Source of the DNA: Chromera velia
Lineage: Eukaryota > Sar > Chromeraceae
Reading direction: 5' to 3'
DNA: 64,000 nt
Assembly (NCBI GenBank): GCA_018398765.1
Contig: JAHBMJ010000410.1
Coordinates: 23,543-87,542 of the forward strand
Both the position numbers and the translations under genes were made by a program. Of the stretch, positions 11,843-27,797 are shown piece after piece. Position 1 is the first letter of the stretch. Each line of letters begins with the position of its first letter. Under the pieces are notes generated by a model. The model had not been told where the DNA came from and made no database searches. It saw nothing but the letters and a program-made list of their open reading frames with translations.

Positions 11843-14303
11843 GGCAACATGGGGCAGCAGTGATGGTTGGCAATCTGATCAGTAAGTAGGAGTCCGACAG
11901 TGATGAAGTCAGTATCACTTTCGATTGTCTGAAGTGCTGAAGGGCAGTGGAATCATGGATCTGTCCAAGGAGAAAACTGGAAGAAGAAGAAATTTGGAGG
12001 AGGGAGTATGAGGGAGATTATCATTCTTATGGACTGATTGTTGTCTCTGGTTTGCTGCAATGAAGCACAAGGTGTCATGCCCATTAAGAAGCACCCCAGC
12101 TATGGAGGAGTTTTACGCAAAGAGATTCAGTGAAGGAGGTTTGAGTTCTCTGTCGTTCTTTGTGTGTTTGTTTTAATTTGAGGAGGTTTGTGTGAAGGAA
12201 CTCTCTGTGTATGTATATAGTAACTGCAGGTGCAGTGATCTCCGAGTGGAGGGGGACGCTGGTACGCACAGCGGAACCTTCTACAAGGGGGCCTACTGCA
12301 CTGTGCAGAGGGAGGAGGAACACGGGGGATTACTGGATTTTGCGGAGAGCTCGGAGTATATCCGGGGTGGCTGTTTCGGTGTTAGAGGTGAGGCTTGTGA
12401 GGAAGAAGAAAGAGTGACAAGAGGAGGTAGGTTCGCTAGCTGTGTTTCAGAAACTTTATGTCGCCTTCTAAATAAACAGTAGTGCCATGGGGGTACGGCA
12501 ACATACTCACAAGTCAGTGAATCTGTGGGGATTGAGTTTTAGGAAATTTGTTTTGGGAGGAGGAAGGATGGGGTATGAAAAGGAAGGAAACTGTGTGTTG
12601 AAGTGGTTATGGCTTTGGGTGGTTCGTTCTCTTGCAGTGTCTCTCTACATCCTGACTGTCTTGTTTCTCTAGATAGGAAGATATCATGGGGATTCAGGTG
12701 GTTGAGATAAAGGGAGAGAAAAGAAGAAAAGAAAAGAATGAAGTGAAGATTGGAGGTGAGAAAGGAGATTGCCATACGAGAAGAACACAGGAAGAAAGGA
12801 AGAAGGAACAATCATTGGAGAAGCAGAGAAGCAATTCTTGTAAGGAAATAAATGTGAGGATCATAAGGATGGTGATGATGGGTCTCGATTTGTCTTTGCT
12901 TTCCCCTTTACACTCTGATTCTATTCCTTCCGTCCATCTTTGTATTGCATTGGGGGTTGTATAAATTTTCCACTTTCCCAGAGTGTTCTGTCCTGTCTAG
13001 GCCAGGGGGGGAAGAGAGAAGAAGTCGAGAGCTGTCGCTTAGGTGCACGTTAGGAATCATGCGAGTGCTTTGTTTCTCTGGCTGTCTCTGCCTGTTGTCT
13101 TCACTTTCCCTCTGTGTGTCTGTCTGTCTGGGTGTTAGGGGGGAGAGTGAAAGGAAACATAAGAAAGTAGATGGGTTCCAAAAAAGACGCAGAGATGACA
13201 GAAACAGAAGAGAGAGTACACTTGAAGAGAGAGGCGTAGGTCTCTTTACGATCCTTATCACTCTGTGTCTGTTCTGTTCTTAAATCAGAGATAGACGGAG
13301 TGGAAAGGAATGGAGTGTCCATGGAACTCTCGCTGTTTTGTTATGGTTGCTGTACTACTCCCCTGACTCAGAGTCGTTTGATTGTGTCCCGCTCAAGGTT
13401 GAATATAACTAAGAGGTGTGTGCAGAGAGCAATTTGTAGTCTCTCCTGTGTGCAGAGACTGAGTGAGAACAGAAGAACACACAGGACAGTACATGCAAGA
13501 AGAGAATGAAGAGCTGAGTGGGGAGAATAGCCAGCATCAGTGTAGAATAAGTGACCATGACATTAACGCAGTAAACGAGAAGAGTGTAGATCAGAGAGAG
13601 AGTCACTGAGAGTGTGTTGATCCTGTTTAATCGCGTTCTCCAGTTCCATGATGGTCTTGTTCAAAAAAAAGCGCACACCGTTTGTGGCTGCATTTTTGCG
13701 TGTGTAGTCGCAGTGTTTTGGAAATTCCTGCAGAGTTCACCCAGCAGGTTAGACATGTTCTGCAGAGCATCGAGCAGAACATCACCACCTCGCAGTAGGG
13801 ATAGCAGCAGATAGCGTTTAGAGAACGGAAGCGCGAACGAAGTGTGTCTGAAGGAGTATGGAGCTGCACATCAATAAGCGGGCTACGTGCAAATTCGGCC
13901 TTGACGTAGCGGGAGGCCTGAGGGGAGAAGACAAAACAGAAAGGTGTAGAGAGGGTAGCATGTGCAGCACACTGAGTATATTGTAGGCTGGAGATGGGAG
14001 GCATTGCGGTCCTTTAGGACTGGAGGCCAGCGTATACCTTGAACAGTCGACTGGTAATTGAGCACTCAAGGGCTCCAGCAGATGGCGTAAGAGGGTGTAC
14101 TGAGCCAAACACTTGCGTTTCGGAGGTTGACTGCAGATGTGTGTGCAGATCAAAGCCTGTTGATTGGTGTTGTATGGTTACTTGATTCCCATTTTTATTA
14201 GTTCGTTTGTTTTGAAAGCGGGCAGATGTAGGGTGAGAGACGGTGAGAGAAAAGAAAGGAAATGTGAGCCGAGCGTGGACGTGAGCCTTGGCGAGCGGGC
14301 AGA

Positions 14304-14602
14304 TGTAGGGCCTGTACGAGATGCCGCCGTGAGGCTGGCAGGGCACTTATCTGATTGACGGGTTGCTCGCACAGAGTATGGGCGCGTACGTCTGTGCATT
14401 GATCGGTATTTGCAGTGAAGCATGCGTTCTGTTTGAAGCCATTGAAAAGGTATGTTGATAGACTTAGCAGTATGACCATTGATTGTCAGACCTTATGATA
14501 TAGGACTCCTTCAAGACCATCTGAAGATTTATGCTCCAGTTAGAGCCACCACACTGCTAGGGTTCTTATTTCATATCTAGAGCCCCACGTGCACCTCTGA
14601 TA
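14304..14602 (+). repeat. 3' LTR of the non-coding element
   Basis: It begins TGTAGGGCCTG and ends CACCTCTGATA. The 16 bases spanning its start (GCGGGCAGATGTAGGG at 14295-14310) occur once more 77 bases upstream at 14218, suggesting a small duplication at the polypurine tract. Confidence 0.75.
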
Positions 14603-15244
14603 CCCCCGCTTCGCTTTCCGGGGCCATGCGTGAGCTAGAGTATTTCTGTTTTGTAAGTGCCCCCCACTTCGCTTTCCGGGGCCACACTGCATGCACGCGT
14701 GGGCTGGGGTATTTCTATTTTGTAAGTGCCTTCCGCTTCGCTTTCTGGGGCTATTTGGGTGGTGGCCCCATACATGTAAGCGGGCTAAAGCAGGCCTACT
14801 GCGGGCCCTCTATATTATATCTGACGTACTCCGTACGAATGGCCCGGAAAACGAAATTTATTCTTGTTGTCCCTCCTTTAAATTTGGAAAGTGCCTCCTC
14901 AGCTGAATTGTCTTTCCGGGGCCAAGCTTGGTGTGCGTCAGATCTTCCTGTAAACGTCGGACGCAGCCATCCGTGTGGTCTGGGGGAGTGCAATTTTTGT
15001 TATCTGACGCACTCCGTGCGAATGGCCCGGAAAGCGAAATTTATTCTTGTTGCCCCTGCTTTAAATTTGGAAAGTGCCTCCTCAGCTGAATTGTCTTTCC
15101 GGGGCCGAGCTTGGCGTGCGTTCAGATCTTCCTGTAAACGTCGGACGCAGCCATCCGTGTGGTCTGGGGGGTGTATTTTTTGTTAAGTGCCCTCTCAGCT
15201 TCGCTTTCCGGGCCAAGTGCCCTCTCAGCTTCGCTTTCCGGGCC
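14603..15244. repeat. Compound minisatellite: CTTTCCGGGGCC units, 183-base and 30-base tandem copies
   Basis: Units of about 65 bases carrying TTCGCTTTCCGGGGCC and TATTTTGTAAGTGCC (14603-14760) lead into two tandem 183-base copies (14821-15003, 15004-15186). Two perfect 30-base copies follow (15185-15214, 15215-15244). All share the core CTTTCCGGG(G)CC, which also occurs in reverse orientation (GGCCCGGAAAGCGAAA) inside the 183-base unit. The array ends about 310 bases before the acyl-CoA synthetase start. Confidence 0.85.
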
Positions 15245-15556
15245 ATACCGGTGCAGCAAGCCGTCTCCTACCCCCAAATCCCTGAGCTCTGCCGTCTCAT
15301 GCAAAGAGTGTGTCAAAAGAGGTGACTTAGAGGTCGCCAGACTCACGCTTGGAAACAGACTTTATCGACACAGCTTGTCAGTACCTTTTGTCCTCTCAGC
15401 ACCGGCCCGGTAGCCCCTTGTGGAACGCTGATTCTTAATTGCTGAGGGTTTTTAATTCTTCCGTCAAGAAAGAATTAAGCTCTAGCTGTATTCTGACTCC
15501 TCGGAGTGTTCTCTGTTTAGCGACCTTCTTACCCCTCTGACCGCAAAGTCCCCAAG

Positions 15557-18500
15557 ATGCCGCACTTTCTCATGAAGGGAGATAATGCTCCCACTGGCCG
15601 TGTTGTGGTCGGTAGCGATCTCAGGCACCTGCCAAAGACAAGCGTCTCTCTTTCCATCCACCAGGCTGAGAAGAACGTGTCTGACGGGGAAGGGCTGTAC
15701 TGGACGTGCGACTCCACGAGGGAGCTGCCGATCCGTCTGGCCTCAGAGGGGTATGGAGCTGCAAAGCCTCGCACCCTCATGGAGTGCTTCAGTGAAAGGG
15801 TGGTCTCCCACCCGGACCTGAAAGCGCTTGCTTACAAGAAGCCGGGCAGCTCCCAGTGGCTTGCCTACTCTTGGCAGGAGTACTGGGACGCATGCTGCGG
15901 ATTTGCGAAGTCTCTCATTGCAATCGGTTTCGCTCCCCGCCAGTGTCTCTCTATTATGGGATGGAACGCTCCTCCCTGGCTGATCGCCCACTTCGGCGGG
16001 ATCTTCGCAGACGGCGTCCCGACAGGAATCTACGCCACCAACGGGCCCGACGCCACCAAGTACATCATCCAGCACACACAGTCTGCAGTCGCAGTGGTAG
16101 ACACTCTCGAGCAGGTGCGTGGATGGACGGGGGGGGACTGGTAGGGAGGTTGGTATCCTTCCTTTTTCTTTCAGAGCTTCCAATCAGGAGCCGTCTCCTT
16201 TTTGTTAAAATCTCCGAGCCCGGCCCCCACCCTACCCGTCAGCGAGAGTGTCCCATCTCCTTTCCCGTCTGAACTCATTGACTGCATGTGTGTGTGTGAC
16301 AGAGCAAGAAATAGAGAAGGATAGAGAGGGAGAGACTGTGTCTCTATGTGCCTACCTTCCTGCAGGTGGACAAGTTCAACGAGGTCTGGAAGGAGTGTCC
16401 CTTCCTGAAGTACGTCGTCGTGTACCTCGAGGATGTGCCTGCAGAGGTCAGCAGGAAGAGCTCCGACAGAATCATCTCATGGGACGCATTCATGAAACTC
16501 GGGGGAAACGTGCACGACGACGAGCTCTTCTTCAGAATGGGCAAACAGACTCCCGGACACTGCTGCTCCCTCATCTACACGAGTGGTCCGTCAAGTCATG
16601 CATGTGGGTCATTTTTCATACACTTCTGTCTCTGTCTCTCCCCCCCTGCTCGCGTTTTGTTTTTGTCTCGCCGGCACCCCTCTTTGCCGCTCATTTCTCT
16701 TCGGTCGCTCTGTTTGTCCCCGTCCTTTTCTCCTTTGCTGTCCGCCGGTATGAGAGGGAGAAAGAGAGTCCGTTAGTTAGTGTGCGCCTGTACATGTTCC
16801 CTTCCATTCTTCTAACCAAACAACGCATTCCCTTGCGCAGGCACGACCAGCTTCCCTAAGGGCGTGATGGTCTCTCACGACAACTGCGTGTGGACCGGGT
16901 ACTCCGGGGGCGCGTTCCTGGGCCTCGGCCCGAACGACCGGATCGTCTCCTTCCTCCCCCTCTCCCACATCGCCGCGCAGATCATTGACATCTACGGACC
17001 TCTGCATTTCGGTACGGCCGTTTTCTTCGCGAATCCCGACGCACTCAAAGGAACACTGGTGGACACTCTGAGAGAGGTGGGTTCCTTTTTTTGGGTTGAA
17101 GTTGGGTCTTTGGTCAGCAGGGAGGGGTCAGGGAGGGGTCTGCTTTGTCTTGTTCTTTGGCTCCGTTCAAAGTGTTCAAACGTCTTTTCTAGTGTATTTT
17201 GCTTCTTTTTGCTTTTGTCAGTTCTTCTGGGGGTAGCAGTATATGTATTCGGGTGCGCAGTCCTAGGTTCTGCTTTTCTTCGACAAGACATCAGAGAAAG
17301 TGTTGGTGAAGAGGCAACCGAGAAAGCGTTCGGTCAGAAGCTTGAAGGCATGCAGATTGACATGACAAGTACAGCTGGGAGTGCATCTTCACCAACTAAC
17401 TCTTTCTCTGATGTCTTGTCGAAGCCTCCAGGGATCTCTTCTTGCGTTCTTCCGTTGAGATATCTGGTGGTCAGAAACATCTGCGTTCCTCTCCTTCTCC
17501 CCCCTCTCTCTCATCGTGCAGGCCCGCCCCACGATGTTCTTTGCGGTCCCCCGAGTGTGGGAGAAGATTGAGGAGAAAATGAAGGCGGTGGGGGCTGCCA
17601 CGACCGGTGTGAAGAAGGCAGTGGCAGAATGGGCAAAGGGGGTGACTCGACGCAGCGTGAAGAGGGTACTCCTCGGCGGGAGAGACACGGCGATGGGCTT
17701 CACAGCTGCCAATGTGTTGTTGGGCAAAGCCCGGGAGGCCATCGGGCTGGATCAGTGCAAGGTGTTCTACAACGGTGCGGCTCCCATCCGGATCTCCACG
17801 GTCGAGTACTTCATGTCCCTCGGCATGCCCATATGCGACGCGTATGGAATGTCAGAGTGCACAGGCCCGGAGGTCTATGCAGAGCCCCGTCACGGAGCGT
17901 ACAAGCTCGGGTCGATTGGGAGGCCCATGCAGGGCACAGAGCTGATGATCGCAAACCCTGACGGGAAGGGGCACGGGGAGATCTGCTGGAGAGGAAGGAA
18001 CGTGTTCATGGGGTATTTCAAGTCAGTCAGTCCGTCCGTCCGTCCGTCCGTCAGGTAGTCAGTCAGTCAGTCAGTCAGTCAGTCACTGAGAACTTCATCA
18101 GGATAGGCAGAAAGCGGTGCAGGAAAACAGCGCAATTCCCTTGTAGATGATGTGTGGTAGGCAGTGTGCTTGACGTTCAGATAACATTCGTGTTCTCACG
18201 TGAGAGGAGAGAAAAGGAAGGATGGAGGAGCAAAAATCTTTTCCGGCTTCCTTTTCCGCCGCTCTCTGTCTTCTAACCCAGAGATTCATTTTTTGTGGGA
18301 GCTACGTGCGGTGGTTGTCTCTCTTCTGCCTTTTGCATATGTCTGATCTCAGTCGACGAGACAGATGCCGTCTCGTTGACTCCTGCCTTCTTTCTGAACG
18401 CACCCACCCGTCCTTTCATTCCCAGCGTGCTGTGTTCGATTTTATCCTGTCTGGTCCCTCTCCTTTGTTCATGAAACGAAAGTCCTACCCTTCCTGCAGG

Positions 18501-19160
18501 AACCCTGAAGCCACCCGGTCGACAGTGGATGCAAACGGTTTCCTCCACTCTGGAGACTTGGGTTACGTGGATGAGGACGGCTTCGTGTTCATCACGGGGA
18601 GGTCAGGAGGGGGNGGGGGGGGGGGGGAGCGGGTTTAGTACTTTTTTTTGCGTGCTCGCTGGCATCTCTCAAGTACTTCCTCTTCTCTGCTCTCTTGTCC
18701 TCAGTGCTTCTCTGCAACCTCACTTGGACTCTCCCTTGCACTTTTCGCACCCAATCATCTTGTCGGACGTCGCACCTCAGCTCTCTTGCTCTCTCCCCCT
18801 CTGCCTGTCTCCCTTTGTTTCTTTCGGCTTTCTCCCCTTTCTTCTTTCTTTGTTTCTTTCTTTCTTTCCTTCTTTCTTTCTTTCCTTCTTTCTTTCCTTC
18901 TTTCTTTCTTTCTTTCTTTCTTTCTTTGTTTCTTTCTTTCTTTCTCCCTTCCTTCCTTCCTTCCTTCTCTGTCTGTCTGCCTGTCTTTCTTTCGTTCTTT
19001 CTTTTCTTTTCTTTCTGTCTGTCTGTTTGTCTTTCGTTGTTTCTTTCTTTGTTTCTTTGTTTCTTTCTTTCCTTCCTTTCTTTCTTTCTTTCTTTCTTTT
19101 TGTCTCTTTCTTTCGTTTCTTTTCTTTCTTTTCTTTCTTTTCTTTTCTTCTCTCTCTTTC

Positions 19161-19193
<33 letters not shown>

Positions 19194-19339
19194 TTCCTTT
19201 CTTCCTTCCTTCCTTCCTTCCTTCTCTGTCTGTCTGCCTGTCTTTCTTTCGTTCTTTCTTTTCTTTTTTGTCTGTCTGTCTGTTTGTCTTTCGTTGTTTC
19301 TTTCTTTCTTTCTTTGCTTTCTTTCTCTTTCTTTCTTTC

Positions 19340-19372
<33 letters not shown>

Positions 19373-20145
19373 TGTGTTCATGAAGAAAAGGAGGGAGAAG
19401 AAGAAGAAACATATAGTCTGTCTGTTGTGTACGTGTAAAGAAAGAAATTCATGGTCTCTCTGTAAAAGCGGAAAAGATGGCAGAAACAACGAAACGGTCT
19501 GTCCGCCTGTCTTTCTGTCAGTCAGTAAGTCAGTCAGTCAGTCAGCAGCTCACGAATAAGTCTGCCTGTCTGTCTGTGCGTCTGTCTGTCTGTCTGTCTG
19601 TCTGTGTCTGTGCCTGCAGAATAAAGGAGCTGATCATCACCGCTGGTGGAGAGAACATCCCCCCCGTGTTGATTGAGAACGTTGTGAAGGAGGAGCTTCC
19701 CTTCGTCTCCAACTGTCAGCTGATCGGAGACCAAAGGAGATTCCTCTCGATCCTCCTCTGTCTCAGGTCTGAGCCTGACGCTGAGGCACAACCCACAGAC
19801 ACACTCCCTGCAGACACAGTGCAGTTACTGAAAAAGAACGGGTCGAAAGCGACGACGGTATCTGACGCGAGGTCCTGTCCGGTGCTTCACCGTCTGATTG
19901 CAGAGGGCATCCAGCGAGCAAACGCCCGTGCGATCTCTCGAGCTCAGCAGATCCAGAAGTGGAGGGTCCTCCCGACTGACTTCACGCAGGCGGGGGGAGA
20001 ATTAACTCCCACGATGAAACTGAAGCGTGGTGTGACTGCAGAGAAATACTGTGCCCTTGTTGAGGAGATGTACTCAACGGAGGAGGATGCACACCCAGGG
20101 GGGATCTTGGCATCCGATGTGGGGGGGGCACAGGCCAAGCTCTAA
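15557..20145 (+). CDS. Long-chain acyl-CoA synthetase, bubblegum (ACSBG) type, six exons
   Basis: Activates long-chain fatty acids to acyl-CoA with ATP through an acyl-adenylate. Exons 15557-16114, 16366-16585, 16841-17076, 17522-18021, 18500-18601 and 19620-20145 join in frame to 713 residues, usual for the family. The AMP-binding loop spans exons 2-3 as YTSGTTSFPKGVMVSH (near residue 257), with serine where the family normally has glycine. YNGAAPI and DAYGMSECTGPE (exon 4) form the adenylate pocket. HSGDLGYVDEDGF and GRIKELIITAGGENIPP (exons 5-6) are the hinge and the bubblegum-type signature. TPTMKLKR near the C-terminus contains the usual late lysine-bearing segment. No signal peptide or clear membrane helix is seen at MPHFLMKGD. 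Intron 5 is almost wholly CTTT/CTGT repeat and contains one N. Intron 3 holds an inverted repeat. Confidence 0.93.
17278..17424. repeat. Inverted repeat within acyl-CoA synthetase intron 3
   Basis: The left arm 17278-17311 (CTTCGACAAGACATCAGAGA...) and right arm 17387-17424 are near-perfect reverse complements, apart from a four-base insertion in the right arm. About 75 bases lie between them. It could be a miniature inverted-repeat element or a structural RNA hairpin in the intron. No target duplication was identified. Confidence 0.75.
18053..18085. repeat. AGTC tetranucleotide run
   Basis: GTCC and AGTC repeats start within bases of the intron 4 donor (AA|GTCAGT), so the donor itself is part of the microsatellite phrase. 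Confidence 0.85.
18840..19376. repeat. CTTT/CTGT pyrimidine tract in intron 5
   Basis: More than 500 bases of strand-biased CTTT and CCTT tetranucleotides with CTGT blocks. A large block beginning TCTGTCTGTCTGCC occurs twice, around 18966 and 19226, showing an internal segmental duplication. Further CTGT and AGTC runs (19510-19612) reach the exon 6 acceptor. Confidence 0.92.
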
Positions 20146-21309
20146 TGCTTCCTTTCCTTTCGCTTCATTCTTCCTTTCTTTCTGGGTCCTCCGGTTTTCT
20201 TCCTATTCGTTCCCGTCCCCTCACGAAATTAAGTGAAGGGTCTGCACTCTCCTCATACGTACTGTCTTGTCAATATAATTAAGAACCTCTGTGTATGGTC
20301 GGGAAAGGAAGGGGAAAAGGGAGGCCGTCGTCTTAGTGAGAGGGAACGAACAAGAGAACAGTTGTGGTCTCTTGATAAAGCCCTCGGGGAGGCAGTGCAT
20401 GGGGCCACGGGTGTTTGAAAAAAAAGATGCCGATCAGATTCGATCTGTGTCTGTCTTGAGGTGGTGCGTGGGCATGTTGGGTTGTTTCAAGATAGAATCT
20501 GGAGGACGCATCTGTGTTTGTGTGTATCTGTGTAGGCATGGGTGGATTGGGGGGGGGGCGGAGCGGGGTTGTTTTTTTCTTTAGGAGGAGTAGGGGCTCT
20601 GTGCTTCTCTCAGCGTTTAAAGGTCTCTTTATTGTCTGCCAGATTCTCGTGCATTTAAATGCCTATAGTTCAACACACAAAAAAGACTGTTGACAAGGTT
20701 TCCTTTTCGTGCGCTTGGCTAGGCGCTTGGTCACTGTACAATGGCACATTCTTAGCCCCCAAATGTGCATATAGCGATTTGTATTGCGCTAGGCAGTATC
20801 GTGCTGCTCTTTCCGGGAATCCGAAAAACTGCGTTCATCATATCGAATCATATCTGGCCCATAATCTGGGGTAATCAGCATTATTTAACATTATACTACA
20901 AGCTTAGTTTACAGCCTGACTTATAGCCTGATCGGGGTAAAATTTCGGTAGAATCCCTGGGTAGATTTATGTACTATACTAAATTGAGAGTTTTATGATT
21001 TTTTCGATCTGGCTGTAGATAACGTTGGCTGCTTAGCTGTTTACAGCTTTTAATCTATAGTTAAATGACTTGCTGAATCTCTTTAAATAAATTTATCATT
21101 CTTTAGTCTAGGCGTATCACAGCAAAAAAAAAGTAAAACATACGACAACCCGGGTGTCAACCCCTGGACCGCCGTCCTCTCTTTCCAAGCTCAAGAGAAG
21201 AAAACGAAGCACGCAGGGGTATGTGGGGAGAGGGGATACGACTTCATCCCTCTAGTGAGTCTGGTTGATGACACACTCCACATGCAAGGAAACTAACACA
21301 TTCCTGTGC
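20146..21309. other. Intergenic: 3' flank of the acyl-CoA synthetase gene, then an AT-rich island
   Basis: 20146-20640 is ordinary sequence that should include the 3' untranslated region. 20640-21130 is AT-rich without coding signal. No gene is supported. A short open frame at 20659-20874 has no recognisable content. Confidence 0.5.
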
Positions 21310-21500
21310 AGGCTGGCTGGACTGTTAAGTCAGAAGTGGGGGCAAGGGCTAGAGCAGGGGTATGGAAAAGCGTATGGACGAATCCGAGCGTGGCTGCAAG
21401 TCGCCTACCTACGAGCAGCAAGTGCATGCATCAGGAGTATGCGAGGCCATCCAGGCGAAGGGGGAGGGATGGACGGATTCAGCAGTGCACTCATCTTCAT
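21310..21500 (+). pseudogene. Protein-coding fragment with the LLSQKW...LRAASACIR motif
   Basis: I do not recognise the family. The frame reads RLAGLLSQKWGQG, then AYLRAASACIR and GHPGEGGGMDG, within an 81-codon open stretch. A second copy on the minus strand at 59390-59595 reads KLAKLLSEKW, AHLRAASACIR and GQRGEGWQEGG. In the nine codons of LRAASACIR the two copies differ at eight bases and every change is silent, which argues for past selection on the protein. The stretch lies in intergenic sequence next to a Copia element. It may be an exon of a host gene family or part of an unnamed transposon protein. Confidence 0.5.
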
Positions 21501-21510
21501 GGACGACTGA

Positions 21511-21953
21511 ACCGTAAAAGACTGATCAATTAAAAAGAACTTAGCGTGTTACAATGTAGCTAAGGGTGTTGCTTTGTTGCGTAGACGGATGGAAGATTAA
21601 GAATGAGGCGGACGTACTAGGAACTGTAGAATATAGGAGGCTTAGGCTACGATCAAGGAAGGGACATCTACTTCATAGGAAAGTCTGTTAGTCAAGGAAG
21701 TCGGAATGATCGGCTGATTCCAACTTCTGTGTAAAGGTTAGTCAATCTTAAACGATCAATTGGATGCAATTGATTCGACTCTGCAACATAAATCCGACTG
21801 AGCCGTGTGCCCCGGGCCCGGCCAGGGCATGTCGGTCCCGGCGCGCGCCGTCTTTCGATCGCATGCACGCCTGCTCAACTTCACAATCACCCCCCATAGA
21901 TTGGTATACATCGAACACATGAATCAATCCATGCAAGAGGCAGAGCAAGCAAA
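21511..21953. other. Intergenic, nothing recognised
   Basis: It contains a GC-rich patch at 21800-21860 and otherwise plain sequence. I searched it for a repeat matching 27800-28100, as expected for a Copia LTR, and saw none. Confidence 0.4.
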
Positions 21954-21959
21954 TCATAC

Positions 21960-26744
<4,785 letters not shown>

Positions 26745-26746
26745 GG

Positions 26747-27797
26747 TTAGAAACCCTTTTTCTGCCCTTTGCCCCCCTTGCCCCCCTTGTTCCCATCCTT
26801 CTTCTTATCAGGGCAGACGGAAGCGAAGTGATCCTTCTCTCCGCACTCCTTGCACGTGGCGCCGACAGCGGAGCACTTGTTGTCTTCGCCTCTGTGCGGG
26901 AGAGTGTACCCGCAGTCCTTACACCTGGGGGCCTTCCCGCTGCTGGACTCGCTGTGGGACTCAGGCTGTCTGGACTGGCTTCTGCTGCGGGGCTGCTGGG
27001 GCTTGCGGTCTTGAGTAGAGTTGGCGACCTCCCTGTCCTCACGAAGCTGTCTCCCTCTCCCCCTGCCTCTCACCTTCCTCCGTCTGATGACACGGAGCTT
27101 CTGCATCAACCCAACATTGCGGGCGATCTTTTGTAGAAGGGCGTAGGAGAGGTTGTCCTCGGGGGAAACGGGTCTGCCCTCCGCCTCTGCCGCCTTCTGC
27201 TCAATTGCAGAAATCATGATCTGGGCGAGGGCAGCGGCGGTAACGACTCCTTCGAACTTATCGTTGGTCATGAGGTTCTTAAGGACCTCCTTCTTATTGG
27301 GTTCGGGGAGCACATAGCCAGCCTTCTCGCAGGAGAGAATCTGCCCATCCATCCGGTCAGAAGCATCGATCAGCTCCTCATCTTCACGTCTCTCAAGGGC
27401 GCAAAACTTTTCTTTCTCCTCCTGCATCTCAATCGCCTGCTCCTTTCTATACTCACTCTTTATTTTTTCAAAGAGTTCTGGTCCTTTGAAGCCCTTGTAT
27501 TCCAGCTTGTGACGCTGCTTGTCCAAGTCGTGGGTCATTTTGTAGAACTTTCCCTTCGAGGCTCCTGTGTGGAAAGCCGCAGACCAAGCCGCAATCCTCG
27601 TTTCCTTGTCTGGAATTACCTTCTCTAACAAGTGGAGTTTGGCGTTCCGGCCAAAGGCAATGGCTCATGTCTTCATTTCAGCCCTATTCTGGATAGCAGT
27701 CACCCACTCAACCTTAGGGATGACATACTTTGGCTCCTCTGGAGTAAGGTCGAAGCAACCAAGACCAGACAACGCAGGAGGCGAAGGAGAAGACATT
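26747..27797 (-). pseudogene. Copia gag remnant
   Basis: It starts near MSSPSPPALSGLG and contains a long charged helical region (KLEYKGFKGPELFEKIKSEY), an arginine/glycine-rich basic stretch and a CCHC zinc knuckle, CKECGEKDHFASVC. The tail is rich in lysine and glycine. The arrangement matches a capsid/nucleocapsid protein of Copia elements. Broken. Confidence 0.8.

Larger units (their letters stand above)
11510..14602. mobile_element. Non-coding LTR retroelement (LARD/TRIM-like), fossil
   Basis: Two direct repeats of about 300 bases (11510-11823 and 14304-14602) bound a 2.5 kb interior. Both start with TGT and differ by roughly one base in ten plus small indels, so the insertion is fairly old. 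The 5' repeat is followed at once by a primer-site-like sequence (TGGTTAACAGAGC). The 3' repeat is preceded by the purine-rich GGCGAGCGGGCAGA. The interior has no gag or pol that I can detect, so the element would have depended on another for movement. It sits in a GC-rich minisatellite array. The flanks share only CCCC, so the target duplication is unclear. Orientation is plus, judged by the primer site. Confidence 0.72.

Noticed and set aside
18529-19559. Long phenylalanine/serine/leucine frames (up to 303 codons) in the acyl-CoA synthetase intron
   Set aside because: They are readings of CTTT repeats between two well-supported splice sites.
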